Assembly (NCBI RefSeq): GCF_029931775.1
Contig: NC_079312.1
Coordinates: forward strand, 122,138,872-122,202,871
DNA from: Euleptes europaea
Taxonomy: Eukaryota > Chordata > Lepidosauria > Squamata > Sphaerodactylidae
DNA: 64,000 bases
Reading direction: 5' to 3'
The translations under genes were made by a program, and so were the position numbers. Shown here piece after piece: positions 26,601-40,100 of the stretch; position 1 is the first letter of the stretch; every line of letters begins with the position of its first letter. The notes under the pieces are model-generated. The model ran no database searches. It had not been told where the DNA came from and saw only the letters and a list, made by a program, of their open reading frames with translations.

Positions 26601-28071
26601 GCATATCGCTGCCGTTTCTGTTAAACCTAAGGGTTAGAAATTTCATTTAGTGAACAAATCTTAAAACCTTAACCAACTAGTTGGTCCCACCAAAGAGCTT
26701 TTGGCAGCGTATAGTCCTACAGGACATATTACTTCCATAGCCTGTTTTAGGGTGCACGGGACACCTCACAACAACCCTACGAGGTAGGTCATTGTTATTC
26801 CAATTTTTTGCAGATGGGGAAACTGAGACTGAGAGAGATAACACCTTGCCCAAGGCCACCCAGTGAGTCCACGGTCAAACTGGGATCTGAGTCCAGGTCT
26901 CCCAGCCCAAACGCTCTATCTGCTGGATCACGCCAACTCTGAGCTGCCCACTGTTACTGCATAAGCCTTTGGGTGCAGCACGCTGCTAGCATTTGCTATT
27001 GCTTCCCTGTTCACTCACCTCCTGCGCAAAGTTCTACATTATTGGCATGGAATGTCTGTTGCTTCCATACAAATGGTGCATGTTGCTCTTTGGCATCTGC
27101 ATAGGGCCTTTCAGTGTATGTAGTACAGGTACAGCATGGGAAGTATTACGGAGCGGGTTTGCGCAGACTGTTTATTTAATGCATTGCCTGGAATCCTTGG
27201 CAGTTTTATTCCTATATTGCTATCCAGAATTAACTGTCATGTTCTGCAAAAATGAGGTGTCGTTGGGGGTTTGCCAGCTGTCAGGAGATGATCTGCCACC
27301 CCATAAAAATTGCCAGTTCACCCCCTAAAAAGGCGTTTTATTTCTCTAACGGAGGTAGAAGGAAAGTGACCATGGGTATGGAAACAGGAATGACAGCGTT
27401 CGTTTTAGGCCACAGAGGTAGATGGTTCTCCACAATCTCCACAAGCTGACTTGATTTTTCGCCTTACTAAGAAACAAGTTTGCATCTCCTGCTGCCCCAG
27501 TCTTACAATCTCTCGAGGGCACAATGCTTGCCTGTGGGCTCTCTTCACATAGAGAAAAGGCACACAACTAGCAGAATAGGGTTTTTTTTTTTTTTTTTTT
27601 TTTTTTACAAAAGCATGTAGGAAAGCAGCCAAGGAATTGGGAAAGATGTGCATTTTTAAAGAAGAGCCAGTCACATGTATAAGATATGTGAACTGTTTGT
27701 CCAATTCATCATAGGTCTGCGGACAGCTCTTATTAGGTCTCTACATTAATTTATCAACATATATTTAAGGGACATATAAATGACTGAACTGGCCCTAGGC
27801 ACTCACAGGATTGAAGTAATGTCTTATTCAAATTTATGTTGGTGCGTCAGCCCTATCGTATCTTCTGAGCTCCCACACATTCATCAGGAGGATGAGAGGG
27901 ATGAGGGACACAGTAGACATGTAGGCATTTAAACTCATCCGTATCCAGTTTGCCACCACTGCCTAGTGAATGGCCTGAGAACGTCTGATCCTTTATTGAT
28001 TATTCAGTAGGATCAGTGTCTGAATGGAGGATTCCTGGGAGTCCCACTAGAAGGAGGGACTCCCAGGAATA

Positions 28072-28142
<71 letters not shown>

Positions 28143-31100
28143 TTTTTCTCTAGCCTCCTTCTAGTGTTTCCTTTGTTCTTCTACCTTTTCTGTGATGTCA
28201 CCGTCTTTCTTTCTCCCTCCTCCCTTCCATATATATGATGACTATAGCAATACTTTCATGTAGACTGAATGAATTAATGGTGATACTAGCCACCATTTTA
28301 ATCACATGTATCAAAACCATTTATCTAGTAAGCCTCTCTACCAGAGCTCTACTGAGACCCTCCCTCTCGAACTGCTCATGCTAACTTCATGTCAGTTCCA
28401 TAAGATCATAGGTGGTTTTAAACTGGACTATTTTGGAAAGACAATTTTGACTTTTATAGTAAAGAATTACTTTCTGATTTAGCTTTCTGCCTGAAAGTAA
28501 CATGTTTCATTTTGTCTATAACCAAGAATGGTAGAACTTACAGGGGGAAATGAAAACATGCTCAGGTGTTTATTGCACATCTCATTATTTTGAGTGTTGT
28601 CCAAAAACCCCTCAAAGCTTGGAAGTCATACAATTCTGCCAACTGCAAAGTCAGGGACTGAGTTTCTGGTTGCTGCATGTGTGTCTTCTTTTACTGCCTC
28701 TACTTCCAGTAAAGAAGAGGTAGTCCATTCAGCCCAGTATGGACATGAATATTTTCTCAGAAGTTAGCCATGCCTCTTTCTTTTTTCAGAAACTCGCAAT
28801 GCCTTGTATTTGTTTTGAAGACAACAGAATCCACAGAGTTTCTCTAGGCAAAGGATTTTGTTTTCTATTCATCATTGCTTCTTATGGGACCCTTCTAACT
28901 GTAGAGCTGTGAGTGAACCGGGCTGTACAGAACAACTGCTTTGGTTTCCTTCCTTGTTCATTCCTTTTATTGGGATTTTAATAAAAACATTCACCATTTT
29001 CCCAATGCCCATTGGGTCACTTCACTGGAACTCCAGATTATGTAGCTTCTCTTGCAATATCTGGAAGCAGGAAGGAGTATCTGCATCTATGAATTTGACT
29101 CAAATCCATGCCACATCTCATCCTGCTTTTCACCATTGACTTTCCCGCCATTTGTAATTGTTTTCTTAGATGTTCTGTGACTTTTCTTTTTCCCCACTCA
29201 TTTTCTTGTGTGTACCTTTTGCCCTTTTAGCCTTTTGCTGCTTGGGTTTTGTGTTTTCTACAAAAATAAATATCATTCCTAATTCAGGATCCAGTTAAAT
29301 TAGCTCATCCAGTTACATCAATGCAAAGTGACTCATCAGTCTGACTGCAAACCCATTTGCAGTGCGGAGACTGGAGAAGACATTAGTCAAAATCAGTTGT
29401 GCTTTATTTTATTAAAATATAAAGCCTAAGCATGCAAAGACTCAAAATATGACCTTGTTGGCACTTGCTTTGCCAGTCCCATAGTTTGACTGTGTGGAAA
29501 AAAAAACTAAGACCTGAGTTTTGTCCACAATCATTACTTTTTAATTCTGGAAAACCTTTAGGCAAAAAAACATAAGCTAACCAACTATAAGATAAAGTTC
29601 TAGTAGTTTCTGAGCAACTTTTGAGAAAAGGGAAGCTTTCTCTCTTGCTTTTAACCCATGGCATATGGAACAAACGACAACACTTCTCAACAGCCCATGG
29701 AGTGTGACCCAACTCAGCCAAGATTTATGCCTTTGGTAGCTGGTGATAGCATTGAACCTCTTCTTTCCCCCTTTATGGGGAGCACTGCTTATATCAAGGA
29801 GAAAATCACTTCTGAGAAATTCATTAATCGTAAAAGGAGGAAGAGGATTGGAACCTGTTGATCAGAATCCATTTGAATTTCCATATGGGTAATTTGTAGA
29901 AAATTAGGATTTTCAAGATAAGTCTGGCCTGTTTTCTTTCAAACAAAGGGTTTTGAAGAATGGGGAGGGAGAGATTTCTGTCTGTCTCTCTGCCCCAGGT
30001 ACCAGTATTCACTTATCTGGCAGGGCCAGGAAATGGGTCCCAGGATGAGGCTATGCAGGTAGACAGATGCGTAATGCGTAATGGTTTCCCCACCCAGCCC
30101 TTTATTTTGTCCCATATAAATGAATGACTGCCATTCATTCTTATGCATATAGCAGCGAGGGCAAAGCCTGCCTCCTGCCATTGTGGGCTGTGTGGGCCCC
30201 CTATCATGGTGCCCAGGTAGCTGCAGCGTGGTACAAAGCTGTACTCCACATCACACACGTCATAATGGTGGGCAAATTGATAGGACAGTATAGTGCACAA
30301 TATTTATTTATTTTAGTTTTAATCCACAGAATCATAGAATGATAGAGTTGGAAGGGACCACCAGTCTAACCCCCTACACAATGCAGGAAATTAACAGCTA
30401 CTTCTCCCCACACCCCCAGTAACCCCTACTCTATGCCCATAAGATGGCCAAGATGCCCTCCCTCTCACGATCTGCCTAAGGTCATAGAATCAACATTGCT
30501 TATAGATGGCCGTCTAGCCTCTGCTTAAAAACCTCCACTCTTCCTCCAAGGAACTGAGGACAGTGCATGTGGTTCTTCTGTCCATTTATCTTTGCAATAA
30601 CACTGTCAGGCAGAGTAGACTAAGTGATTAGCCCAAGATCACACAATGGGTGTCATGGTGACTGGGGATTTGAGCCAGGATCTTTCCAGAGCCTGTCCAA
30701 CAACACCATGTTGACTCTCAAGAAAGCAAACTAGTAAGAATTGACTAGAGATGTTTTGTATGTCGACAATGAGTAGATTTAAGAGTCCCGTGGCACAGAG
30801 TGGTAAGCTACAGTCCTGCAGTTAAAAGCTCTGCTCAATGACCTGAGTTCAATCCCAACGGGAGTCAGGTAGCCGGCTCAAGGTTGACTCAGCCTTCCAT
30901 CCTTCCGAGGTCGGTAAAATGAGTACCCAGCTTGCTGGGGGTAAAGTGTAGATGACTGGGGAAGGCAACGGCAAACCACCCCATAAAAACAAGGTCTGCC
31001 TATGAAATGCTGGGATATGACATCACCCCATGGGTCAGGAATGACCCGGTGCTTGCACAGGGGACTACCTTTACCTTTAATGAGTAGATTATACTTTTGG

Positions 31101-34100
31101 GGTGAAGCAGAAAGGAGGCAGCTCCTTGCTTGAAGAGACCGGGGAGGATTGTGGAGAAGGGAAGAAAGGAAAGGCACCTGCAGCATGCACCATCTGTACC
31201 TACAGATACTATTGTGATAAAAGGCTTGGGGCCAAATTACATATTTTGTGGGAGATCTGTCATTGGCTCTCTCCAAGGTTTTTTTTTTTTATGAAATGTA
31301 GTCACATCGGAGCCACTGATGGGGAGAGGTGGTTTTTAACTCTTCCCACTCCCTGCTGTATTTTTTTCCAATCAAAAGTTGCCCTCTTCTAGCTGCTAAT
31401 TGTTCTGTGGGCAAACAACAGCCTGTAACAGGTGTAATTTCTATAGCAGAGAGAGTTAAACATCCCCCCAGCCCCACATACACACTACTCTAATCAGATT
31501 TTGCCTGCTGCAGCTACGTTCCCAGGTGTTTGTTTGTTTTTTAATGCAGGAGGGCCAGTGATGGATCTCTCACAAAATGTGGAATTTGGGCTTTAGGCTG
31601 AAGTTTGGTTCGTGTGTTCCATGGACATAGCTGAACTTCACTGGAGCCCATTTCATAATTAGATTCTCCCTGACTGTAATCCTAGATATACTTTAAGTAA
31701 ATTCCATTGAAATTAGTGGGATCAATTCCCAAAAATTCATTTAGAATACATGTCCATGGGCGAAAACGCATGGTTGCTTTAGCCTCCTTTAATCCCTGTT
31801 TCAGCCAGGATTCAGCCAGGATCGAATGCATGCGTTTCGCCGAATGTGCGTTCAATCCTGGCTGAATCCTGGCTGAAACAAGGATTAAAGGAGGCTAAAG
31901 CGACCATGCATTTTCGCCCCATCTCTCTCCCACCAAATGTGTTCAGAGGTGAAAAAGTCATTGCTTTTTTGCAATCTTCCACACACTTCCCTAGGGAATA
32001 AAGCTCCTTTTTCTAAGGTATCGCCACACAGTTCCTGGTTAGGTTATCATCTGTTTCTTTGCTCTGCTATACCTTTATCTCTATTTCTCTTGCCACAGCC
32101 TAACGTGTGATAGAGACTGAACATTTCTGTGGCATTTTCTCATTTACTTTTAGTTAATGCAATAGAGAGTGGCTTATTTATACGGCTATTTTTTAAAGAA
32201 CATTGCTGCAGGGGTGTGAGCCTGTGAATACATTAATTGCTTTTCTATATGTTTCTTGTTACAGCACTGAAAAGCGCCTCTGCCTTCCATGAGCAAAAAA
32301 AGACCTTGGAGAGAGCTAAGGTAACACCTGGATAGGCATCTGAGGGGAGGTGGATGGAGCCAGCCTCACCTCTGTACAGAATGTAGCAGACGCGAACAAG
32401 CCTTGGGCAGGAACTGAAAGGAGAATAATTGTATACTCACTAGATATATTTCACCAGGCTCTGCTTCTCGGGCAGCCCATTCCTGGGGGTGGGGGCGTAG
32501 ATCCACGGTGGCTGGGAGCAGCACAAACGTGCCGCCTCCTCAGAGGCTTCCAGGTTGCTGAAAAGAAATGTAAAATGGTATAAATGAAAATGCCCTCATT
32601 GCAGTCAATGGGGCTGTGCCACCAAAAAAGGTGGCGCAGCAATGCCACTGCGAGAGGGGGTGTTCCCAGGGCAAAAGGGTTTAGGAAGTTGCCTAAAGGC
32701 AGCTCCACCTCGGGAACACCCCAGAACACCTGCCCCACCGCCAGTGCGGGCTTTCCCTTCTAGGAAATCCCTGTTGGCATGGCTGCACTGGCAGTGGGGG
32801 CCGGCGCAGCTCTGCTGCTCCCCACCATGTTTTCTCCCTCACTGGCGTAGGCGCCACTTTATTCCATGATAAGGTGGCACCTATGCCGGCACAGGGTCAT
32901 GCTGGCTCCTAAGGAGCTTCACCCCCCCTTTCAGGAATGCAGCCTTAATGCAGCAGTGTACTACTGTATAATATTATTGGGGGTTAAAATGTTGGCATAT
33001 GTCCCAGGAGAAATTGGATGCAGATCCTGGATGCTGTACTGTGCAGACCATGAAAGAACTCTCAGAGCGAAGCCTTGAACCTAATGTCTGTAGCACCCAC
33101 AGTATCCTTTTCTCGAGACACAGCCTTTGGGCTGTTGACCTGTGCTCTGGCTCTCGCTGGCACCAGTTATCAAGCAGAGTTTTAGGCATTGTTAATCAAA
33201 GCTAATGGGAAAGATAAGATTAAGAGGCCACCCCCTCCCAAAGTGGGCCGTCTGGTGATCAGGTCCCATTTAGAGGAACTACAACATGTTTCCCAAGACT
33301 TCCTTGCTGCCCAGTCCCCAGCCAGCAGGGAGAGACAAAAAATTTTTTTTGGTCTTGCTGCGTCTGCCGTGCTTAGCAGCAATTTGTCTCGATGCTGAAG
33401 CAAAACATTCCTGTTTTTGTTAGCTGCACATTTCCCATATTACAAACTGCACAGAAACTGATGGCGGTGCAACACTTGTGTCTGGAGGTTCCAAAGCACG
33501 TATAGAAAGAGCCCCGCCCCACATGACAAAGGCCTTTTCTGTGTTTGGGATGACCCAGGCACTTTATGCATGGCTGTTTCCTTGTGGTGACCTCGCCAAC
33601 TACTTTAGGGCTTTGCTTCTGCTTGCATTTTCCAACCATCAGAGGTCGCCTCGCGCTCCCTGCACATTTCTATGTGTTTTGCCTTATTTTCTGTATTTGT
33701 GTTTAGCCAGCATATAGAAAACGCAGGGGAAATACACAGAAACGCACGGGGAGAGTGAGGCAACCTCTGACAGTCAGAAAATGCAAGCATAATCAAAGAA
33801 AGGCCCCGAAGCAGTCGGTGGGGTGACCGCAAGGAAACAGCCAGGCATAAATGGTCCCAGTTTATCCTCCAAATCTAGGTTATTAATATTTATCTTATCT
33901 TCCAAGAAAAAAATGGTGCCCTAGACAACAGGGATGACTTGCAAGGAAGATGACTTTCACCTGAGATTGCCTCCAGACACCTGGTGGAAAAAGGGAATGA
34001 CAGAGTAAGGATTGTGTGGTGTTTCTTTTCTGTTCAAAGCAGACAGACACCCCTCTTGCCTCTACCAATAACCAGCAGAAGGAAATGGAAGGACTCGGAG

Positions 34101-37100
34101 CAATCTACACAGACAGTGCAAATATTATAAAGCCGTTTCATATGCTCACAGTTGCCCTTTCTGGCTTAAACTGCACAGAAATGGTAGAAATTGTTTACTT
34201 CCCAGTTCCATCTAATAGGAATATATGGTAACTTTAAGCCATATTCATTTTCTCCCCCACTTTATGACACAATATCATCTGAGTAATCTGTACAGGGTTG
34301 AGATGAGAAGGAAACTCATAACAGTTAGGGTGCTAGACTCTGAGATCCTCTTATGGCCCTGTGATTCTACATCCACCGTAAAAATTTGTGAAGCGGGTTT
34401 TTAAAATGCTGCATGTAAGAATGTAGGTAATTTTTAAAAACCAATAAAGGTTTTAAGCAAGTCCATATTACAGTATTTTTGTATGTATCCTGGAAAAATC
34501 CATGACTAATAAAAAGGAATTACAGCCCCCTGTGAAAAATTAATGTGCTTAGAAGATTTCAAGTATCTTTGAAGTGCTGTACATTTTAGTGTTGAGGCAT
34601 AGGTTAATATCTCAACCTTTCCCTTCAAAGACTTCTACTGGCTGGTTGCCTGGAAGAAAAAAAGGATTATATGAGTCAAAAGCTCCAAACTGAATTCATT
34701 CACACAGCAGGAGTAGAGGCGAATATTTATACCAAGACTTTGCTGAAAGGTGGTGGGTGGGTGGAAGAGGACAACATCCTAAGTGGTTTGGTGCTAAGGG
34801 ACAGGAGAGGAGCTTGCCTGCCAATTTTTATCTACATGAAGCTCTGCATCAGTTTAATTCAGTCATAGAATCATAGAGTTGGAAGGGACCACCAGGGTCA
34901 TCTAGTCCCTGCACAATGCAGGAAATTCACAACTACCTTCCCCACACACCCCCAGTGATCCCTACTGCATGCCCAGAAGATGGCCAAGATGCCCTCCCTC
35001 TCATGAACTGTCTAAATTCAAAAGCTTTTAAAACTCAGTTAGCTAAAGAACATACCTATGGCCTTTTACGCAGGGGTGTTTCCCCACGGTCACCCCCGCC
35101 GACTGCTTCAGGGCTTCCTTTTGATTATGCATGCCTTTCCCGCCCATCATAGATTGTCTTGCTCTTCCCATGCGTTTTGCCTGTATTTTCCAGATTCGGG
35201 CTAAAACAGCATCTGAAAAACACAAGCAAAACGCACGGGGAGAGCAAGGCGACCTCTGACCGGTGGAAAAGGCATGCGTAATCAAAAGGAAGCCCCAAAG
35301 CAGTCGGCAGGGTGAACGTGGGGGAACATCCCTGCATAAAAGGCTATGTCGACATGGACAAAATACAGCAGCATGCTAGTTCGACCAACGAATTCACTCT
35401 TCTGTAGTTTTGTAGACAAAGCTGAAATGGAGGCTTTCATCAGTGAGCTGTGTTATAAGTGAGACTGAACTGTGCTACTTGTTTGGTTCAGGCATCTATT
35501 GCGTGCAAGAGCTTTAGCTTCGTGATTCCTTTCTGTCAGTTACAGGCAGCTTACATTCTGTGAAATTTACCAAGCGTTCTGCCTTCCAGAAATCAAGCTC
35601 CTGTGAACATCTGTCAAACTTTTAATATCCAGATGAATTCTAAAGGCAGTTGTAGATATTTGTTTTAAAATGTTGAACAAAATACTAAATAAAAACATGC
35701 ATTGGTTAGTCCGGGTCTGAAGTGTTGCCTGATGCACTAAAACCAAGCCAGTGATGTCATGTTCTGTACATTCTGCAGACTGAAGATTATTTAAAGCACA
35801 AGATCCGAAACAGACCTGCACCCTCAGAGCTGGCTGATATGCACATTTTACAGGGTAAGACTGGAACTGCTATTCTCCCATGTTAGCAGATTTCCGGAGT
35901 GCGGTTGTCTCCTATGTGAGTTGTGTTCTGCCCATTTGTTCTTTGGGTGCTTCCTGCAGCCCTGGCAATCCAACTAACGCAATCTTCACAGTTTTATCTA
36001 GTTCAGCACTGAACTAAGCAGCGGATTGGCCAGCTTTATTCTTGGAGCTAGTTAATCTTGCATGATGATACCTTATGAACAGTGGTGTATTATTCAGTAA
36101 TTCTAGAATGGGGGCAGGTAACCTTTTTTGGCCAAAGTGAGGAGGAGGAGCAGCAGCAGCAGCATCTCTCTGTGAAAATGTGTGCCAGCAGACAAAGGGG
36201 TAGAGGAGAGACAAGGGGAGTACTTGGACACACTTGGAGCAAACCAAGCCCCAGCAGCGTTGCCAACATCTCAGTCATACCAGTAATGTTTCCCCCCACC
36301 CTGGTGACATATGGGACATATGGGTTTTTCCCAGTGGGCCAAGTAGCACCCCCCAGGCAGTTTTCAGGTAGAGAAAATGGCATTGGGGGGACATGCTGAA
36401 GCTTCTCCTCCTCACATACTAGGGTTCCTGTTCAAATCAGACCACACAAGTAGGCTTGAGGAGAACTCACAACTCACTTCTGACTGTGACACAGGGTGGG
36501 GAACCCAAACCAAGCCTTCATGCTCTGTTTGTTCTTGAGGTCCAGTTTAAGTAACACGTTGGGCACACCAGAGCTGCTTACTTGCATAGAATTCCATTTG
36601 GCCTGGCATCATGTTACATAAGAACATAAGAGAGGCCCTGCTGGATCAGACCAAGGTCCATCAAGCCTAGCAGTCTGTTCACACAGTGGCCAACCAGGTG
36701 CCTCTAGGAAGCTTCCAAAGAAGACGACTTCAGCAGCATTGTTCTGCCTATGTTCCAAAGCACCTAATAGAATAGGCCTGCTCCTCTGATCCTGGAGAGA
36801 ATGTTTAGAGTTGAGAACCTGTGTGTTAGTACAGTGTTCATACTTAGCGAAGCCACACTTTGCAAACACTAAGCACCCTTTAAATGTGCTGTTGAGCAAC
36901 CTGCAATGCTGCACAAGCAAGTACTTTTAATAATCCTGGCATGTTTAAACTGAATAAGACTGCCAAATTAACCAGGGGAGAAGTTCCCCATACAGGCACA
37001 CCCTTAATCATTGCTTTCTGTGGTGAGTGGTTAACTTTGGTCAAATGTAAGCGCCTGCCACTACAGTGGGATGCTGTGTGGCAGAACTGTACACGTACAA

Positions 37101-40100
37101 ACTGGAATGTATCATATTTGTATAATTGGTCTAGCATGAAAATCTATGAAGGATATGTCACGTTCTGTACCTGCCAAACCTTGTGGTCAGCTGCTGCCTC
37201 AAAAGAGCTGACGTTTTCCATGTTGCCTTTCCAGATTCAGCCACGGAGGGGTCCATTCAAGCTGCACAGATGAAACTAAAAAGAGCCCGCCTTGCAGACA
37301 ATCTGAATGAAAAAATTGCTCTTAGGCCTGGTCCTCTGGAGCTGGTGGAGAAGAATATCATTCCTGTTGACTCTGCTGTGAAAGAGGCCATCAAAGGTAG
37401 TACCAGAAAAATCACCTTCAGTGTCTTGTTGCCATCCTGGCACTCCATACTAGGGATGTGTGTCTTGAAAATACAATCAATATTTTTTGGATCCAGATAT
37501 CAGGGAGCTGAAAAATACTGATATTCCTGGTTAGCCAAGTTCCAAATACAAGTTTGGTATTGGGATCTGGGGCTTTTTTTCCAGGATTCTGATATTATTC
37601 GGCTCTATTATTAGGTGCTGTAGAACACAGGCAGGATGGTGCTGCTGCAGACGTCTTGTTTGTGGGCTTCCTAGAGGCACTTGGTTGGCCACTGTGTGAG
37701 CAGACTGCTGGACTTGACGGGCCTTGGTCTGATCCAGCTTGGACTTTCTTATGTTCTTATTATTCCTTATGAGGAATCTTTCTGGAGGGTTGGAGGGGCT
37801 ACTTTTGAGCAAATTGCACTGTTGGTGCCTATCATTAACCCCCAAGTTTCAATTGAGTTGGCTCAAGAGGATATATATTCTGATTTTTGGACATATATAT
37901 TCTGACCAGATGCATTTGAATGCACATCCCCTACTCTGTACACAAGAAGCACTGCTGGAAAGAGAGGTTCTTTCAATCTATATTTTTCTTCACGGGAATG
38001 CCTTTGGAGTCATTCCCGTGAAGAAATACAGATTCATGTCGAAGAGCTACCAGGACTCTAGTATCCTTCTCATGGTTCGTTTCAGCCTGCCTCCCTACAC
38101 ACGCACACCAGCGTGTCATTTCATTAGCTGAACAGGAAGACACTTGATCAAAGCCAGACATGGGCCCTGGAAAGATTACACCGTGCAGCAGGAATCTTCC
38201 TTCCTTCCACTGCTCACCCCTCTGGCTTTCAGCCTTTCAGGGGCCTTTGTGATAGAGCCTGTCTTTCCCAGCACTTTACTTATCGACAGAAGCCAAGGGT
38301 CAAGCGTTTTTGCCTGCTAGATTGCAGGATATTGTGCTGGAACACTTTCCAGAACTCCTTGAGTATACTGAGTGGCAGAGAGGCATCATCTGGCATAACC
38401 CACCACTGATTTCTGGAAGAAGCAACATCTGTCACATGAAGAGACCTTCGTGGCATTTCTGTAGTAGGTCACTGGATGAAAATTTCAAAAATAAAAATGA
38501 TCTAGATCTGTAAAGTGCATTTAGTGCAAAGGAGGAGTTATTTGGGGACATGTTCCTGCTAAGCCCCTTGCATGTATTCTCACCTGGGGTGAGCCACGTT
38601 TAGCAATGACCCGCAGCTTTACACGTATAAATTCAACTGAAACAGGTGATATGCCATGAAACAAGGGACACCAATTACATTACTTAGAACTGTGAAATTC
38701 TGGAACAAGAAAAATCAAATAATGTGTCTAAGAGAGAGTTATGCTTACCGTTTGTTCATTCTTGTGGGTCTATGGAACTTCATGGGTGCATTCCCTAGCC
38801 TTCTATTTGTACAGTTGTGGGAAGTCCATTACTGTTTGCAACACTCTTGATAATGCATCACTTTTTGTTCTACTTGCCTTCTTACCTAAGATACCCAGGT
38901 GACTTTCTCAAAATCCTCAGATGCCTTTGCTTTTGAAGAAGACAGCAGCAATGATGGGATGTCCCCAGAGCAAGTCAGAAGTGAGGATTCTGAGGGATCC
39001 ACAGAATCAGCAGCAGGAACCAAAATTGCAGAAACAGCATTCCCCTCAATGTCAGGGATGACTCAGGTAAAACATTGAGGATGTCTGGATCAATTATTTA
39101 ATGCCATTCTGGAGAAAATGAGCCACCATGCTGTATTAAAAAAGGACACTATCATTTTATGAAGTCAAGCACCCAATGTCACCTACTACTTGAGATGTGT
39201 TGCATCATTTCCTTTAAGTTCACCAGAATTTGGGTCACATCTCAATGATTTTTTAGTACGAATGTTTCTTTGTGCCCGGCTGACCTATGTACATTTGCAC
39301 AGGACATCAGATACCATAATATGGACTATACTAATCTGTTTGTGGCACCATCACGATGTATATTCTGCTTCAGCCAATAACCTTAAACTTATAAATCAAA
39401 CATCATTAAGGGCGAAAACGCATGGTCGCTTTAGCCTCCTTTATTCCCTGTTTCAGCCAGGATTCAGCCAGGATCAAACGCACGTTCGGCGAAACATCTC
39501 CTGGCAACCAGTATTTTTAGACCCAGTCCGCCACTGATGGAAATAAATGACAATTTACTGATCATGTGAATGGATGCCTGCAGGTTCAGGCTGTGCAGTG
39601 AGATGACTGAGACCATGTTCCCTTGTTCCACATATTTCCAAGTGATCACAGAGGTGTGGTGACAGAACCCCTGGAGGATCACTCCTCCTTGTAGTTAGAG
39701 CCACCATGCAGGATATTCCTAAATTCATCGTACCCATCATTGGTTATTGTTTCCACCTGCAATGTCTGGAGTTTCCCCCCTTCTGTTTCTTTGAAAGCTT
39801 TGTCATGCTGGCACAGGGCCATCTTCAGTACACTGTACCTGTCATACTTTCCTCAGGGTCACATCTCAGTGCAACGATGCTTCACTGTCTCTCGGTGGTT
39901 GAGCATCTGGGATCATCTTTTGTTGTGAGGTTGTTGCCACATCCTTCATGCTTCAGGCTTTCAGAACTTTTAAAAACATTTCTTCTACGTTTGGTGTGAA
40001 CGTTTTAAAAAATGCTTTTTAAAAGGTGCCATTTGTCCATCCATCTTTGCCTTATTAAGGGGGAAGAAACTTTGTTTAAGTGCAAAGCTGCATGAAATCA

